DNA from: Myxococcales bacterium
GTDB taxonomy: Bacteria > Myxococcota_A > Polyangia > Polyangiales > Houyiibacteriaceae
Reading direction: 5' to 3'
Length of the DNA: 64,000 nucleotides
Assembly: GCA_029863605.1 (NCBI GenBank)
Contig: JAOTVB010000010.1
Coordinates: forward strand, 1 to 64,000
Of this stretch, positions 52,703 to 60,888 are shown piece after piece. Within the stretch, counting starts at the first letter, position 1; every line of letters begins with the position of its first letter. Both the position numbers and the translations under genes were made by a program. The notes below the pieces were generated by a model. That model ran no database searches, was not told the origin of the DNA, and worked only from the letters and a program-made list of their open reading frames with translations.

Positions 52703-53890
52703 TCAGTTCACCCGCAGGAAGAGGAACCTGCCGCCATTCGACAGCGCGCCGCCAAAAGCGCCAGACACCGCGGGCGTCGCCGAAAAACCAGACCCGCCCT
52801 CGGCGCGTGCGACCTCGCGTCCGTCCGACAACGCCAAGGCCAGAAGCGAGCCCTGGGTTTCCCCGTAGACGACCGTTCCGGTGGAGGTCACTACCGGTGG
52901 CGTGGGCGCTCCGCGCTCCGGCGACTTTTCCCACACTACCTGGCGTGACCGAAGGTCCAGCATCAGGACCCCGCGCCGTGCCGACGAAACGATCAGCATC
53001 CGCCCCGCCACGGCCAGCCCAGTCACCCCCGTGAACGCCGAATCGCGCCACTCGACCGTTCCGCTCTCCGCGTCTAGCGCGTAGAGGCCGGCTGTAAACG
53101 AGGCGATCAGGATGGTACCCCGGTAGATGACCGGCGTGGTATCGACGTCGAAAAACTGGGGCACGTTGCCAGGTCGGCGCTCGACGTCGGTTGCGGTCTC
53201 GATCTCCCACAAGAGCCGCCCGTCGAAGGGGTTGAGAGCCGCGACGGCGCCATCGGTGAACGCCGCGTAGAGGCGCCCCTGTTCGAACAAGAGCCCGGCG
53301 TGCCCCGAGATCGTGATCTCGTCGGTAGGCTCCTTTTCGTAGACCCAGAGCACTTGGCCGTCTTCGCGGCCGAGCGCCGTGATGGCGTCGTTTTCGCCGA
53401 CGAGGTACATCGCGTCCGCCGTGAGCACCGGCGTCGTGCGAAGAGTCCCCGAAACCTTCGTCTTCCACCGCAGGTTTCCTTCGACGTCGAGTGCGTGCAC
53501 GAACCCGTCTACCGACGGTAGGTAGATCTGTCCCGTATCGTCGTCGATGGCGGGCTGGGACTCGATTTGGGCGAAGGTGTCGTATAGCCACAGCCTCCGT
53601 CCGTCGAGCCGAAATGCGAAAAAGTTCCCGTCGGTCGTACCGATGTAGACGCGCTCCCGCCGAGAATCGAAGCCCGCCGTCGCAAGTTCCACAGGGACGT
53701 ATCGCGCATCTTGACGGTTGGTCAGTTGCTTCGACCACCGCACGTTGAACCCGCCTTCCCCTGGGGCGGCGTAGTTCTCGCCCTCCTCCACCCAACCAAA
53801 CGTGTCCGCTTTGCTGGCGCTGCGCGCGGCCCCGCAGCCGGGGCATGCGAGCGACAAAGCGAGCGAAATCAGCGCGGCGCGGTGGACCAT
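52703..53890 (-). CDS. BamB-like PQQ-repeat outer-membrane assembly lipoprotein
   Basis: 395 aa. A lipoprotein signal (ISLALSLACPGC) precedes an eight-blade beta-propeller of PQQ-like repeats: VYIGTTDGNFFAFRLDGRRLWLYD, IYLPSVDGFVHALDVEGNLRWKTK, LYAAFTDGAVAALNPFDGRLLWEIE. BamB is part of the BAM complex that folds outer-membrane proteins. It starts 3 bases after the YfgM-like gene, the same neighbour pair as in enterobacteria, which supports the call. Der/EngA is not next to it. Confidence 0.8.
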   Translation of the reverse strand: MVHRAALISLALSLACPGCGAARSASKADTFGWVEEGENYAAPGEGGFNVRWSKQLTNRQDARYVPVELATAGFDSRRERVYIGTTDGNFFAFRLDGRRLWLYDTFAQIESQPAIDDDTGQIYLPSVDGFVHALDVEGNLRWKTKVSGTLRTTPVLTADAMYLVGENDAITALGREDGQVLWVYEKEPTDEITISGHAGLLFEQGRLYAAFTDGAVAALNPFDGRLLWEIETATDVERRPGNVPQFFDVDTTPVIYRGTILIASFTAGLYALDAESGTVEWRDSAFTGVTGLAVAGRMLIVSSARRGVLMLDLRSRQVVWEKSPERGAPTPPVVTSTGTVVYGETQGSLLALALSDGREVARAEGGSGFSATPAVSGAFGGALSNGGRFLFLRVN

Positions 53891-53893
53891 CGC

Positions 53894-54751
53894 TCAGGGA
53901 GCGGGCTGACCCGACTGCTGCTGACGAATCATTTCGTTGAGCTGCTCCTGCAGCCCTCTCATGTCCAGGCCGGTGCCCGGTGCTTGGCTCGGGTCGATAA
54001 TCGCGAGCCGTGACTCCGCCTCCGCACGCGTGAACGGAAGGGGCGGAGCATTGGGTTGACGGAGGTCCGCCAAGACGCCTCGAAGCTTGATCTTGGCCTC
54101 GCTCATCTTGCCCTGCTGCATCAGGATGCGTGCCTGGTGGTAGCTCGCGATCGGCGCGACTTCTTTGCTGAGCGCGCGCAAGGCCTCGAGCTGCTCGAGG
54201 GCCTCGTCGTACGACTGCTCCGCCTCGAGTGTATAGGCGATGCCTTCGAGGGCGGCCCACCGGAGGGTTTCGTCGTCGGTGCCTTCTAGCGCGGCCTTGT
54301 AGGCGTCGCGCGCTTGCTCGAGCTTGCCCTGACCGTAAAGTGCCCGGGCTTCACCGATCAGGGCCCAAGTCGCGGCGACCGTGCCCTCGTGATCGCGCAC
54401 GATGGCGGCGTACGATTCGGCAAGCTCTGCTTCGTCGTAGATGTTGGAGTCGAGGACTGCGGCCAGCTCCTCGCCCGCCGTTTCGTTCTTGTTTTTGGCA
54501 AACGTCGACCACGCGATCCCGATCGCGGCGACGAGGAGCACAAAGCCTGCCGCCAGCCCGAGCGGCTTGAGGTTCTCGGCAAGCCAATCTTTCGCAACCG
54601 CGGCCTGGGCGAGGGCCTTGTCCTCGACGAGCTCGGCCTGGCGCCCCCGCTCAGCCGCCTTGCGCGCCGATTTTGCCGCGCGCGCCGCCGCTAGGCGCTG
54701 CCCCGGAGTGAGCGGCGCCTGTTTCTGGTTCTCGGCGGGATCGTTGGCCAC
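53894..54751 (-). CDS. YfgM-like TPR membrane protein
   Basis: 285 aa. A charged N-terminus (GQRLAAARAAKSARKAAERGRQAEL) and one membrane helix (LGLAAGFVLLVAAIGIAWSTF) are followed by TPR repeats (TWALIGEARALYGQGKLEQARDAYKAAL, ALEGIAYTLEAEQSYDEALEQLEAL) in YfgM/Tol-Pal-like tail style. GTG 54751 has a strong GGAGGAAACT before it and is chosen over the upstream frame, which lacks conservation. YfgM acts with the SecYEG translocon and periplasmic chaperones; here it is coupled to bamB. Confidence 0.75.
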   Translation of the reverse strand: MANDPAENQKQAPLTPGQRLAAARAAKSARKAAERGRQAELVEDKALAQAAVAKDWLAENLKPLGLAAGFVLLVAAIGIAWSTFAKNKNETAGEELAAVLDSNIYDEAELAESYAAIVRDHEGTVAATWALIGEARALYGQGKLEQARDAYKAALEGTDDETLRWAALEGIAYTLEAEQSYDEALEQLEALRALSKEVAPIASYHQARILMQQGKMSEAKIKLRGVLADLRQPNAPPLPFTRAEAESRLAIIDPSQAPGTGLDMRGLQEQLNEMIRQQQSGQPAP

Positions 54752-54866
54752 AGTTTCCTCCAAGGACCCGGAAATCCGGGTAAATCGGTTGCGGACTATA
54801 CACGCGGCCCCGATGCAGTCAACGTAGCCTCGCATCCGGCGCGACGCTCGTGCTAGAGCGCTCGCT

Positions 54867-55394
54867 GTGCGGAGCCCCGCCTGGATCTGCGCGACCTTCG
54901 TTGCGCTCGTTTGCGTTCCGTCGACCGCTTCGGCCTACGAAGACCAGGCGACGCTCGCGCTCGCAGTCGGATGGGCCGGGATCCCGGGTTCGAGCACCCT
55001 TCCCCGCAACGGCGTCGACGTAGGTCTCAGCGCCGGCTTTGGGATCACCGATGCGTGGGGGATCCAAGGCGTTCTCAGCTACAACGTGTTTCCCGACGAA
55101 CGTCGTCTTCAGATGGGGGTGGCAGGGCTCGAGGCGATCTACCTTCTCGACATCGTGCGATTCGTTCCGATCTTTGGTTTCGGAATCGACGGCCTGGTGA
55201 GTGGGCGCGCCGACAGCACGAGGGGCGACTTCGCCCTGCATGCCCTAGTGGGCTTCGACTATCTGATCAGCGACCGCTGGTCGGTCGGTGCGGACGCGCG
55301 CGGCTATTGGGTGGCCACCAACGCGAACAGCTTCCTCGACCCCTTCTTCGTGACCGTTGCGGCCCGCGTCGGAGTGCGATTCGACACCCACTGA
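54867..55394 (+). CDS. Small outer-membrane beta-barrel-like protein
   Basis: 175 aa. A signal peptide (CATFVALVCVPSTASA) is followed by alternating hydrophobic strands with aromatic ends (DVGLSAGFGITDAWGIQGVLSYNVFPD, AIYLLDIVRFVPIFGFGIDG, ALVGFDYLISDRWSVGADARGYWV), ending in VTVAARVGVRFDTH. This is the plan of an eight-strand barrel. The start is GTG 54867. Its last 150 bases run antisense to the end of comEA, so at least one of the two coding ends is unusual. Confidence 0.6.
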   Translation: MRSPAWICATFVALVCVPSTASAYEDQATLALAVGWAGIPGSSTLPRNGVDVGLSAGFGITDAWGIQGVLSYNVFPDERRLQMGVAGLEAIYLLDIVRFVPIFGFGIDGLVSGRADSTRGDFALHALVGFDYLISDRWSVGADARGYWVATNANSFLDPFFVTVAARVGVRFDTH

Positions 55395-55763
55395 CACCCT
55401 GCCCCGGAGCTCTCCGAGCTTGGCCGGCCCGATGCCGCGCACCCGAATCAAGTCCTCCACCTGGCGAAAAGCGCCTATCTCTCGGCGATGCGCGACGATC
55501 CGCCGCGCGGTCACCGCCCCGATCCCAGGCAACGCCTCGAGCTCCTCCACCGAAGCCAAATTGACATCCACCAAATGGAACAGTCCCCTTTCTTGAGGGG
55601 TCAATTCCAAGGCGGTGCTGGGGGGGCTGGTCGAAGAAGGGACTGACCCATTTTTGCGCTGGGGGATCTCGATGGCTTTGCTCGAAGCGAGTGCGCCGCA
55701 GCAGAGCAACAGGACCACTACGGCTGCCGATCGGGCCGGAGATGTGGACTGGGCCTCGGGCAC
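55245..55763 (-). CDS. ComEA-like helix-hairpin-helix DNA-binding protein
   Basis: 172 aa. An N-terminal membrane/signal segment (AAVVVLLLCCGALASS) is followed by a linker, then tandem helix-hairpin-helix motifs: VDVNLASVEELEALPGIGAVTARRIVAHRREIGAFRQVEDLIRVRGIGPAKLGELRGRV. ComEA binds incoming DNA at the cell surface in natural transformation. The linker codes across a REP-like palindrome (55576-55651). The roughly 45-residue tail after the second hairpin overlaps the opposite-strand barrel gene and has no conserved look; the only in-frame stop is at 55245. Confidence 0.75.
   Translation of the reverse strand: MPEAQSTSPARSAAVVVLLLCCGALASSKAIEIPQRKNGSVPSSTSPPSTALELTPQERGLFHLVDVNLASVEELEALPGIGAVTARRIVAHRREIGAFRQVEDLIRVRGIGPAKLGELRGRVSVGVESHSDAGRNGHEEGVEEAVRVGGHPIAARVRTDRPAVADQIVEAH
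55576..55651. repeat. REP-like palindromic element inside comEA
   Basis: TGGAACAGTCCCCTTTC on the left (55576-55592) and GAAGAAGGGACTGACCCA on the right (55634-55651) form imperfect inverted arms. They resemble the GGGACTG-type REP element also seen at 34198-34245. Translated, it gives the KNGSVPS...LTPQERGLFH linker of ComEA, in frame and without stop. Confidence 0.45.
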
Positions 55764-55804
55764 GAGGGTCTATCGGTCGCGCCGGCTACCGTGTTGCCAG
55801 GGAC

Positions 55805-57028
55805 TCAGTCTGAGGGTTTTCCTAGCTGGAAACCGTCGTGGAGCACCACGACGGCGCGGTCGGCGTGCTCGGCCTCGATCAGGCACGAGGTCTTGATCTC
55901 GCTGGTGCTGATCGCTTCGATGTTGATGTCGGCGTCGGCGAGCAGTCGGAACATGCGTGCCGCGATGCCTGCGTGGTTGCGCATCCCAACGCCGACGATC
56001 GAAACCTTGGCTACCTCGTCGTCGCGCGTCACGCCCTCCGCATCGACACTGTCGACGATTCGGGTGGCGATCGCTTCAGCGCGGTCGGCCTCCTCGCGGC
56101 TCACGGTAAAGGTGAGGTCCGTATGCCCCTCCTTCGACACGTTCTGGATAATCATGTCGACCGAGATGTTCGCTTCGGCGAGCGGCTCGAACACGCTCGC
56201 GACGACACCCGGATGGTCCGGGAGTGCGCGAACGGTCAGCTTCACCGTTTTTTTGTCTGCGGCGACACCGGCCACGACGACCCTTTCGAGCAAGTGTTCT
56301 TCGTCGGTCACGATCGTTCCTTCCGAGCTCGAGAAACTCGAGCGCACGTGCAGCGGGATGCCGAGCTTCATCGCAAGCTCCACCGAACGTATTTGTAGCA
56401 CTTTGGCGCCCAGGGAGGAGAGCTCCAACATCTCCTCGTAACTGATGCGGTCGATCTTTCGCGCGTTCGGGCACACGCTCGGGTCGGTCGTGTACACACC
56501 ATCGACGTCGGTGCAGATTTCGCATAGGTCGGCCTTCACCGCAGCTGCGACCGCAACCGCCGAGGTGTCGGACCCGCCGCGTCCGAGGGTCGTGATATTG
56601 CCGTACGCATCGGTGCCCTGAAAGCCCGCGACCACCAGGACGTGGCCGTTCTCGAGCGTCGATCGAAGCCCGGTACCATCGATCGTGCGGATGCGCGCCT
56701 TGGTGTGCACGCTGTCGGTGACGATGCGGGCCTGATGGCCGAGCATCGAGCGTGCCGGGACCCCGATCTCGTTCAGCTGAATCGCCAAAAGCGCCGCGCT
56801 CACTTGCTCGCCGCTCGACACGAGCACATCCATCTCGCGCTCGGCCGGAGCGTTGCAGAGCTCCCACCCCATGCTCAAGAGCCGGTCGGTCTCGCCCGCC
56901 ATCGCGCTCACGACGACGATCACCTGATGGCCTTCCCGATACGTCTCCGCGACGCGCTCCGCCACCATGCGGATCCGGTCCAGCGAACCAACGCTGGTGC
57001 CTCCATATTTCTGTACTACCAAGGCCAT
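55805..57028 (-). CDS. lysC: Aspartate kinase
   Basis: 407 aa. The kinase domain begins MALVVQKYGGTSVGSLDRI and includes VVVSAMAGETDRLL, GFQGTDAYGNITTLGRGGSDTSAVAVAAA and CTDVDGVYTTDP. Two C-terminal ACT domains (VKLTVRALPDHPGVVASVFEPLAEANI; VSIVGVGMRNHAGIAARMFRLLADADINI) bind lysine or threonine for feedback control. It phosphorylates aspartate, the first step to Lys, Thr, Met and diaminopimelate. No asd or dapA in the window. Confidence 0.95.
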   Translation of the reverse strand: MALVVQKYGGTSVGSLDRIRMVAERVAETYREGHQVIVVVSAMAGETDRLLSMGWELCNAPAEREMDVLVSSGEQVSAALLAIQLNEIGVPARSMLGHQARIVTDSVHTKARIRTIDGTGLRSTLENGHVLVVAGFQGTDAYGNITTLGRGGSDTSAVAVAAAVKADLCEICTDVDGVYTTDPSVCPNARKIDRISYEEMLELSSLGAKVLQIRSVELAMKLGIPLHVRSSFSSSEGTIVTDEEHLLERVVVAGVAADKKTVKLTVRALPDHPGVVASVFEPLAEANISVDMIIQNVSKEGHTDLTFTVSREEADRAEAIATRIVDSVDAEGVTRDDEVAKVSIVGVGMRNHAGIAARMFRLLADADINIEAISTSEIKTSCLIEAEHADRAVVVLHDGFQLGKPSD

Positions 57029-57091
57029 GGGCGGCGAAGGATAGCGGCGCCCTTGTTCCGAGCAACCAGCGCTTGACAGGCTCGCACTCGC

Positions 57092-58150
57092 TCACGCGTC
57101 CATGCGCTCGGTGCCGGGAAGCTCGAGAATCAGGTCTTTGCCGTAGGCTGTCGACGGGGTCTGAAAGCCGGGGGTCAGCTCGCCTGCGCAGATCTTCGAA
57201 GCGATGCTTAGGGCCATCCGGGCAGTGAGCGTGTACCCTTCGGGAGTGCGAAGCCGCGAGACGACCGTCTTGCCGTCAGCCGCGCGCGCTTCGCCCCAGA
57301 GCTGATTGATTCCCTCTTCCCGCGATCGGTCGTCAGGCCCTGCGGGCGCCGCGTCGATACGCTTCTTGAGGATCGCCTGCGCAGGCCGGGTGCCGAGGAT
57401 CGGCAACGCCGGCCGAACGAGCTGCAAGATGCGCGCGATTCTCTCGGGGACGGCCGTGTAGACCATGATGTTGGGGATCCCGGTGCTCCTGTATGCGGTC
57501 ACCACATCTCCCCACGGGATCGTCATGCAGTGCGCGGGTTTGCCGTCGCCAAAGTCGATTTCGCGTGTCTTCCAGGCGGTGGCGACGCGCGTCAGCCGAC
57601 CGTCCTGCCGCACCATCCCGCCAAGATGAATGTTCTCGGCCATCGTGGTGGCCGTCCCATGCGACACGCCACCACCTCGGCCGCGAAACGCAAGCTCGAG
57701 GTGCGTAGCATCCGGGCAGCGCGACTTCAGATGCGCGGCGAGACAATCGGAGGGAACCACGTCGAACCCCGTCCCGGGGAGCAACATGACGCCACCGTTT
57801 TTCGCCGCGCCATCCATGGCCCAGAGCCCCTCGAACACCTCGGCCTCGCCGGTGATGTCGGTGTAATGCGTCTGCGTCTCCATGCAGGCTTTGGCCATCG
57901 TCTCGTATGTCCGCGCAAAAGGTCCAGCGCAATGGATCACCACGTCGACATCGCGGAGCGCGTTTCGAATTGACTGCGGATCGGCGAGGTCGGCAGCGAT
58001 CGAATCGAAGCCATGCGTTTCGGCTTGCTCTCGAAGTCGATGCGGGTTGCGGCCCGAGAGAACGATCTTTACCCCGTCCTCCTTGGCGAACCGCGCGATC
58101 AAATCGCCGGTGTACCCATAGGACCCGTAAACGAGAATCTTCGCCGACAT
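57092..58150 (-). CDS. Saccharopine-dehydrogenase-like NAD(P)-binding protein
   Basis: 352 aa. A Rossmann fold starts at KILVYGSYGYTGDLIARFA, with IVLSGRNPHRL and DVVIHCAGPFA. The layout (VMLLPGTGFDVVPSDCLAAHL, HLELAFRGRGGGVSHGTATTM) matches the trans-acting enoyl reductase/SDH-like family seen in lipid and polyketide pathways rather than lysine synthesis. The exact reaction is unknown. It lies 63 bases upstream of lysC on the same strand. Confidence 0.8.
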   Translation of the reverse strand: MSAKILVYGSYGYTGDLIARFAKEDGVKIVLSGRNPHRLREQAETHGFDSIAADLADPQSIRNALRDVDVVIHCAGPFARTYETMAKACMETQTHYTDITGEAEVFEGLWAMDGAAKNGGVMLLPGTGFDVVPSDCLAAHLKSRCPDATHLELAFRGRGGGVSHGTATTMAENIHLGGMVRQDGRLTRVATAWKTREIDFGDGKPAHCMTIPWGDVVTAYRSTGIPNIMVYTAVPERIARILQLVRPALPILGTRPAQAILKKRIDAAPAGPDDRSREEGINQLWGEARAADGKTVVSRLRTPEGYTLTARMALSIASKICAGELTPGFQTPSTAYGKDLILELPGTERMDA

Positions 58151-58224
58151 CGCGTAGAGCTCGCTTGTACCACTTCTGGTCGCCGGTGCGACAGCGGCAC
58201 GAAACTGAGGTACCGTCCTCTGCG

Positions 58225-58941
58225 ATGTGGCGTGTCCTCGGCGTGCTGCTGCTTCTTCTCGTCGCGTGCGATCCCAACGCGCAGGCCCGCCCCTCTGACA
58301 CCGATGACCGGGCGGAGGAGCGGCTCCAAATGGTGAGTCGCCAAATCGAGGCCCGTGACGTTCGAGACCCTCGTGTTCTTGAAGCCATGCGGAAAGTCCC
58401 CCGCCACCTCTTCGTGCCCGAGGCCCAGCGCCGCTACGCCTACGAGGACCGCCCTCTTCCCATCGGTCATCGGCAGACGATCAGCCAGCCGTACATCGTC
58501 GCCCTCATGACCGAGCTCGCAAGCGTGAAACCCGGGGCCCGCGTCCTCGAAGTCGGCACCGGGTCCGGCTATCAAGCAGCGGTTCTCGCCGAGATGGGCG
58601 TCGTGGTCTATTCGATCGAAATCCTCGAGCCCCTGGCCAAGCGCGCCAAAGCGACCCTCGACGCCCTCGGGTACGGCAAGCACGTGAAGGTGCGCCATGG
58701 CGATGGCTATGCCGGCTGGCCCGCCCACGCCCCTTTTGACGCCATCGTGGTCACGGCCGCTCCCCCAAAGATTCCAGAGCCTTTGAAGCAACAACTCAAA
58801 GTCGGTGGACATTTGGTGATCCCGGTGGGGGACTATTTCCAGCGGCTGAAGGTGGTCACCCGGACCAAGAAGGGCTTTCGAGACCGCTCGGTCGCTCCGG
58901 TGAGGTTCGTGCCGATGACGGGAAAGGCCCAGGAGCGGTGA
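58225..58941 (+). CDS. pcm: Protein-L-isoaspartate O-methyltransferase, lipoprotein form
   Basis: 238 aa. The PIMT core is clear: MVSRQIEARDVRDPRVLEAM, VPRHLFVPEAQRRYAYEDRPLPIGHRQTISQPYIVALM, VLEVGTGSGYQAAVLAEMG (SAM motif) and IVVTAAPPKIPEPLKQQLKVGGHLVIPVG. It methylates isoaspartyl residues so that damaged proteins can be repaired. Unusually, it begins MWRVLGVLLLLLVACDPN, a lipoprotein signal with lipobox LLVAC, so it acts outside the cytoplasm. ATG 58225 is the start; the longer frame is antisense to the neighbouring gene. Confidence 0.88.
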   Translation: MWRVLGVLLLLLVACDPNAQARPSDTDDRAEERLQMVSRQIEARDVRDPRVLEAMRKVPRHLFVPEAQRRYAYEDRPLPIGHRQTISQPYIVALMTELASVKPGARVLEVGTGSGYQAAVLAEMGVVVYSIEILEPLAKRAKATLDALGYGKHVKVRHGDGYAGWPAHAPFDAIVVTAAPPKIPEPLKQQLKVGGHLVIPVGDYFQRLKVVTRTKKGFRDRSVAPVRFVPMTGKAQER

Positions 58942-59188
58942 CGACGGCGTTGACAGTGGCAGTGCAGCATCAGTGACCGCGTCAGTATCAGTGGCGGTGA
59001 CAGCGCTGGTGTCGACGTCTGGGTTCGTGTGAGGAGCCCTACAAATTTCGGTGAATGCTCGCAAAATTCGCCTCTTGGCGCCGAAAAAAGGCCGCCTAGC
59101 CGTGGACGAGCTGTGATATCGTCGCTTCCCCCCAAACCCGTGGCCTGTAGCCCCCTTGGCCGCGGGAAAGATGCCCGAAGGAAGCACG

Positions 59189-60730
59189 ATGTTCTTATGC
59201 AGACCCCTTAGTTGGTTCGGCTGGTGCCTCGCCGGCCTTCTTGTGGTGGCCGGCTGTAGCTCTGACGGCGGACCTTCGAGCGGTCTTTCTTTGGAGCTCG
59301 TGCTGGAGGGCGGACAATCGATCGACGAGGTCGATTGGCGGATCACCGATCCAGCCGCGGGCGACAGGCTCTTGAAGGAAGGCAGCATCGACACCAGCGC
59401 ATCGGGCTCGACCGCATCGGTCGAGGCCTACGGGCTTCCCCCCGGGGGCCCCTACGTCATCCATCTCTCGGCGACGTCCGAAGACGGCACGACCACGTGC
59501 AAAGGCTCGACGCAGTTCGACATCGCGATCGGGTTCGTGACCGAGTTACACGTGATGCTCCAGTGCAAGACCGACCCGGACCTGGGCGCGGTGCGCGTGG
59601 ACACGTGGATCAACGTGTGCGCGCAGCTGGACATGGTCGTCGTGTCGTCGCTGGACACCTCGGTGGGAGGCTCAATCGAGGTCTCCGCGATGGCGAGCGA
59701 CAAAGACGGGGATCCTATGATCAGTTACTTCTGGACGGCGACCGGCGGGAGCATTGCCAACCCGCCCGCGCAGAGCACCACGTACACGTGCGAAGAGGAA
59801 GGCATTCAGTTCATCACGATCACTGTCTCCGACGCCGAGCACTGCATGGACGGCCATACCGTAGAGATCGAATGTATCGGTGACGGCATGGGCATGGGCG
59901 GCGCAGGCGGCATGGGCATGGGCGGCGCAGGCGGCATGGGCATGGGCGGCGCCGGTGGCATGGGCATGGGCGGCGCCGGTGGCATGGGCATGGGCGGTGC
60001 CGGTGGCATGGGCATGGGCGGCGCCGGTGGCATGGGCATGGGCGGCGCAGGTGGCGCGCCCACGTGTATCCCCGATGGCGGCGCTCAATGGGCCGGCCCG
60101 GTAGTCAATCGGCCATGCGGAACAGGCGCGTGCGGCGAGATGGAGGTTTGCGTCGACGGAGTCTGCGAGGCGTCGTCGCTCGTCTTCGTGAGCAGCAGAC
60201 AATCCGACGGCGCGCTTGGTGGCCCACGAGGCGCCGACATGATCTGCGCTGACTTGGCGGAAGCTGCGGGCCTCGGAGGCTACTGGTTCTCCTGGACCTC
60301 GGACCTCTGCACGTCCCCGCGCAAACGATTCGAAAAGACGACCCTTCCCTATCGCCAGCTCGACGGGGTGACCGTCGCATCGGGTTGGGACCGGCTCACC
60401 AACCGGCCTATGAACGAGGCAAACCTCGAGGGCGCTCTCTATATCGACGAGAACGGCAATACCCTAGAATCCGACGCTTTCTGCGACGTCGGCGCAAATC
60501 CGCCAGGTTGCCATGCGTGGACGAACACCACGCTCGAGGGGAACGTCCAGCTCAATAACGGCTGCCTCGGCCTGACGAGCAACCAGGGCTCGGGCGCATC
60601 CTTGGGGTCCAACGTGGGAGCGTTGTGGACCATCTTCTCCGGCTGGACGGCAGACAGGAACTTCACCTGCGCGATCGACAACCTCCGGATCTACTGCTTC
60701 GAACAATCCGTGGCCGAGCCGATCCCGTAA
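59189..60730 (+). CDS. Lipoprotein with GMGMGGAG repeats and DUF1554-like end
   Basis: 513 aa. Lipoprotein signal (WCLAGLLVVAGCSSDGG), then beta-rich sequence with a possible PKD/Ig-like unit (GGSIEVSAMASDKDGDPMISYFWTAT). From 59885 to 60052 seven exact eight-residue GMGMGGAG repeats form a flexible hinge. The C-terminal part, LVFVSSRQSDGALGGPRGADMICADLAEAAGLGGYWFSW, is DUF1554/endostatin-like. ATG 59189 follows GAAGGA. Probably a surface protein with a binding head on a long Gly/Met spacer. Confidence 0.8.
   Translation: MFLCRPLSWFGWCLAGLLVVAGCSSDGGPSSGLSLELVLEGGQSIDEVDWRITDPAAGDRLLKEGSIDTSASGSTASVEAYGLPPGGPYVIHLSATSEDGTTTCKGSTQFDIAIGFVTELHVMLQCKTDPDLGAVRVDTWINVCAQLDMVVVSSLDTSVGGSIEVSAMASDKDGDPMISYFWTATGGSIANPPAQSTTYTCEEEGIQFITITVSDAEHCMDGHTVEIECIGDGMGMGGAGGMGMGGAGGMGMGGAGGMGMGGAGGMGMGGAGGMGMGGAGGMGMGGAGGAPTCIPDGGAQWAGPVVNRPCGTGACGEMEVCVDGVCEASSLVFVSSRQSDGALGGPRGADMICADLAEAAGLGGYWFSWTSDLCTSPRKRFEKTTLPYRQLDGVTVASGWDRLTNRPMNEANLEGALYIDENGNTLESDAFCDVGANPPGCHAWTNTTLEGNVQLNNGCLGLTSNQGSGASLGSNVGALWTIFSGWTADRNFTCAIDNLRIYCFEQSVAEPIP
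59885..60052 (+). repeat. Seven tandem 24-bp repeats in a lipoprotein gene
   Basis: Seven in-frame copies of a 24-base unit (GGCATGGGCATGGGCGGCGC plus four bases that vary between AGGC, CGGT and AGGT), each coding GMGMGGAG. Single-base variants between copies are synonymous. Such repeats expand or contract by slippage in whole codons. No spacers, so not a CRISPR array. Confidence 0.9.
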
Positions 60731-60848
60731 CGGCGACCTAAGAAAGACAACCGCAACAAGTTCGGCCGACCTCGGCGGCGGTTGCGACGTGCGCCGACGC
60801 GAGCGTCTGGAAGGGCTTGCGCGCATGCTCGACCATGTGCTAACGAAG

Positions 60849-60865
60849 ATGAAAGTCATTTTCAT
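60849..60865. promoter_or_regulatory. Fur-box-like operator upstream of the porin gene
   Basis: ATGAAAGTCATTTTCAT is a 6-5-6 palindrome. Its 7-1-7 core TGAAAGT-C-ATTTTCA matches 11 of 14 positions of the Fur/Zur-type TGATAAT-N-ATTATCA. It ends 23 bases before the porin ATG. A near copy precedes the FMN-binding gene (62367-62395). Confidence 0.5.
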
Positions 60866-60888
60866 TTGCAACAACAGTCGAGTGAACA

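Noticed and set aside
52590-54260. Minus-strand frame of about 550 codons overlapping bamB and yfgM
   Set aside because: It is another frame on the same strand as two well-supported genes and has arginine-rich, motif-free sequence.
58942-59188. Degenerate TCAGTG/GACAGTG repeats in the gap after pcm
   Set aside because: Imperfect and short, with no consistent unit or symmetry; too weak to list as an element.
59885-60052. Repeat considered as a CRISPR array
   Set aside because: Units are directly adjacent with no spacers, and they are in frame in a coding gene.
59806-60063. Minus-strand frame coding a proline-methionine repeat (PPAPPMPM)
   Set aside because: It is the mirror of the GMGMGGAG repeat in the plus-strand lipoprotein; no start signal or other support.
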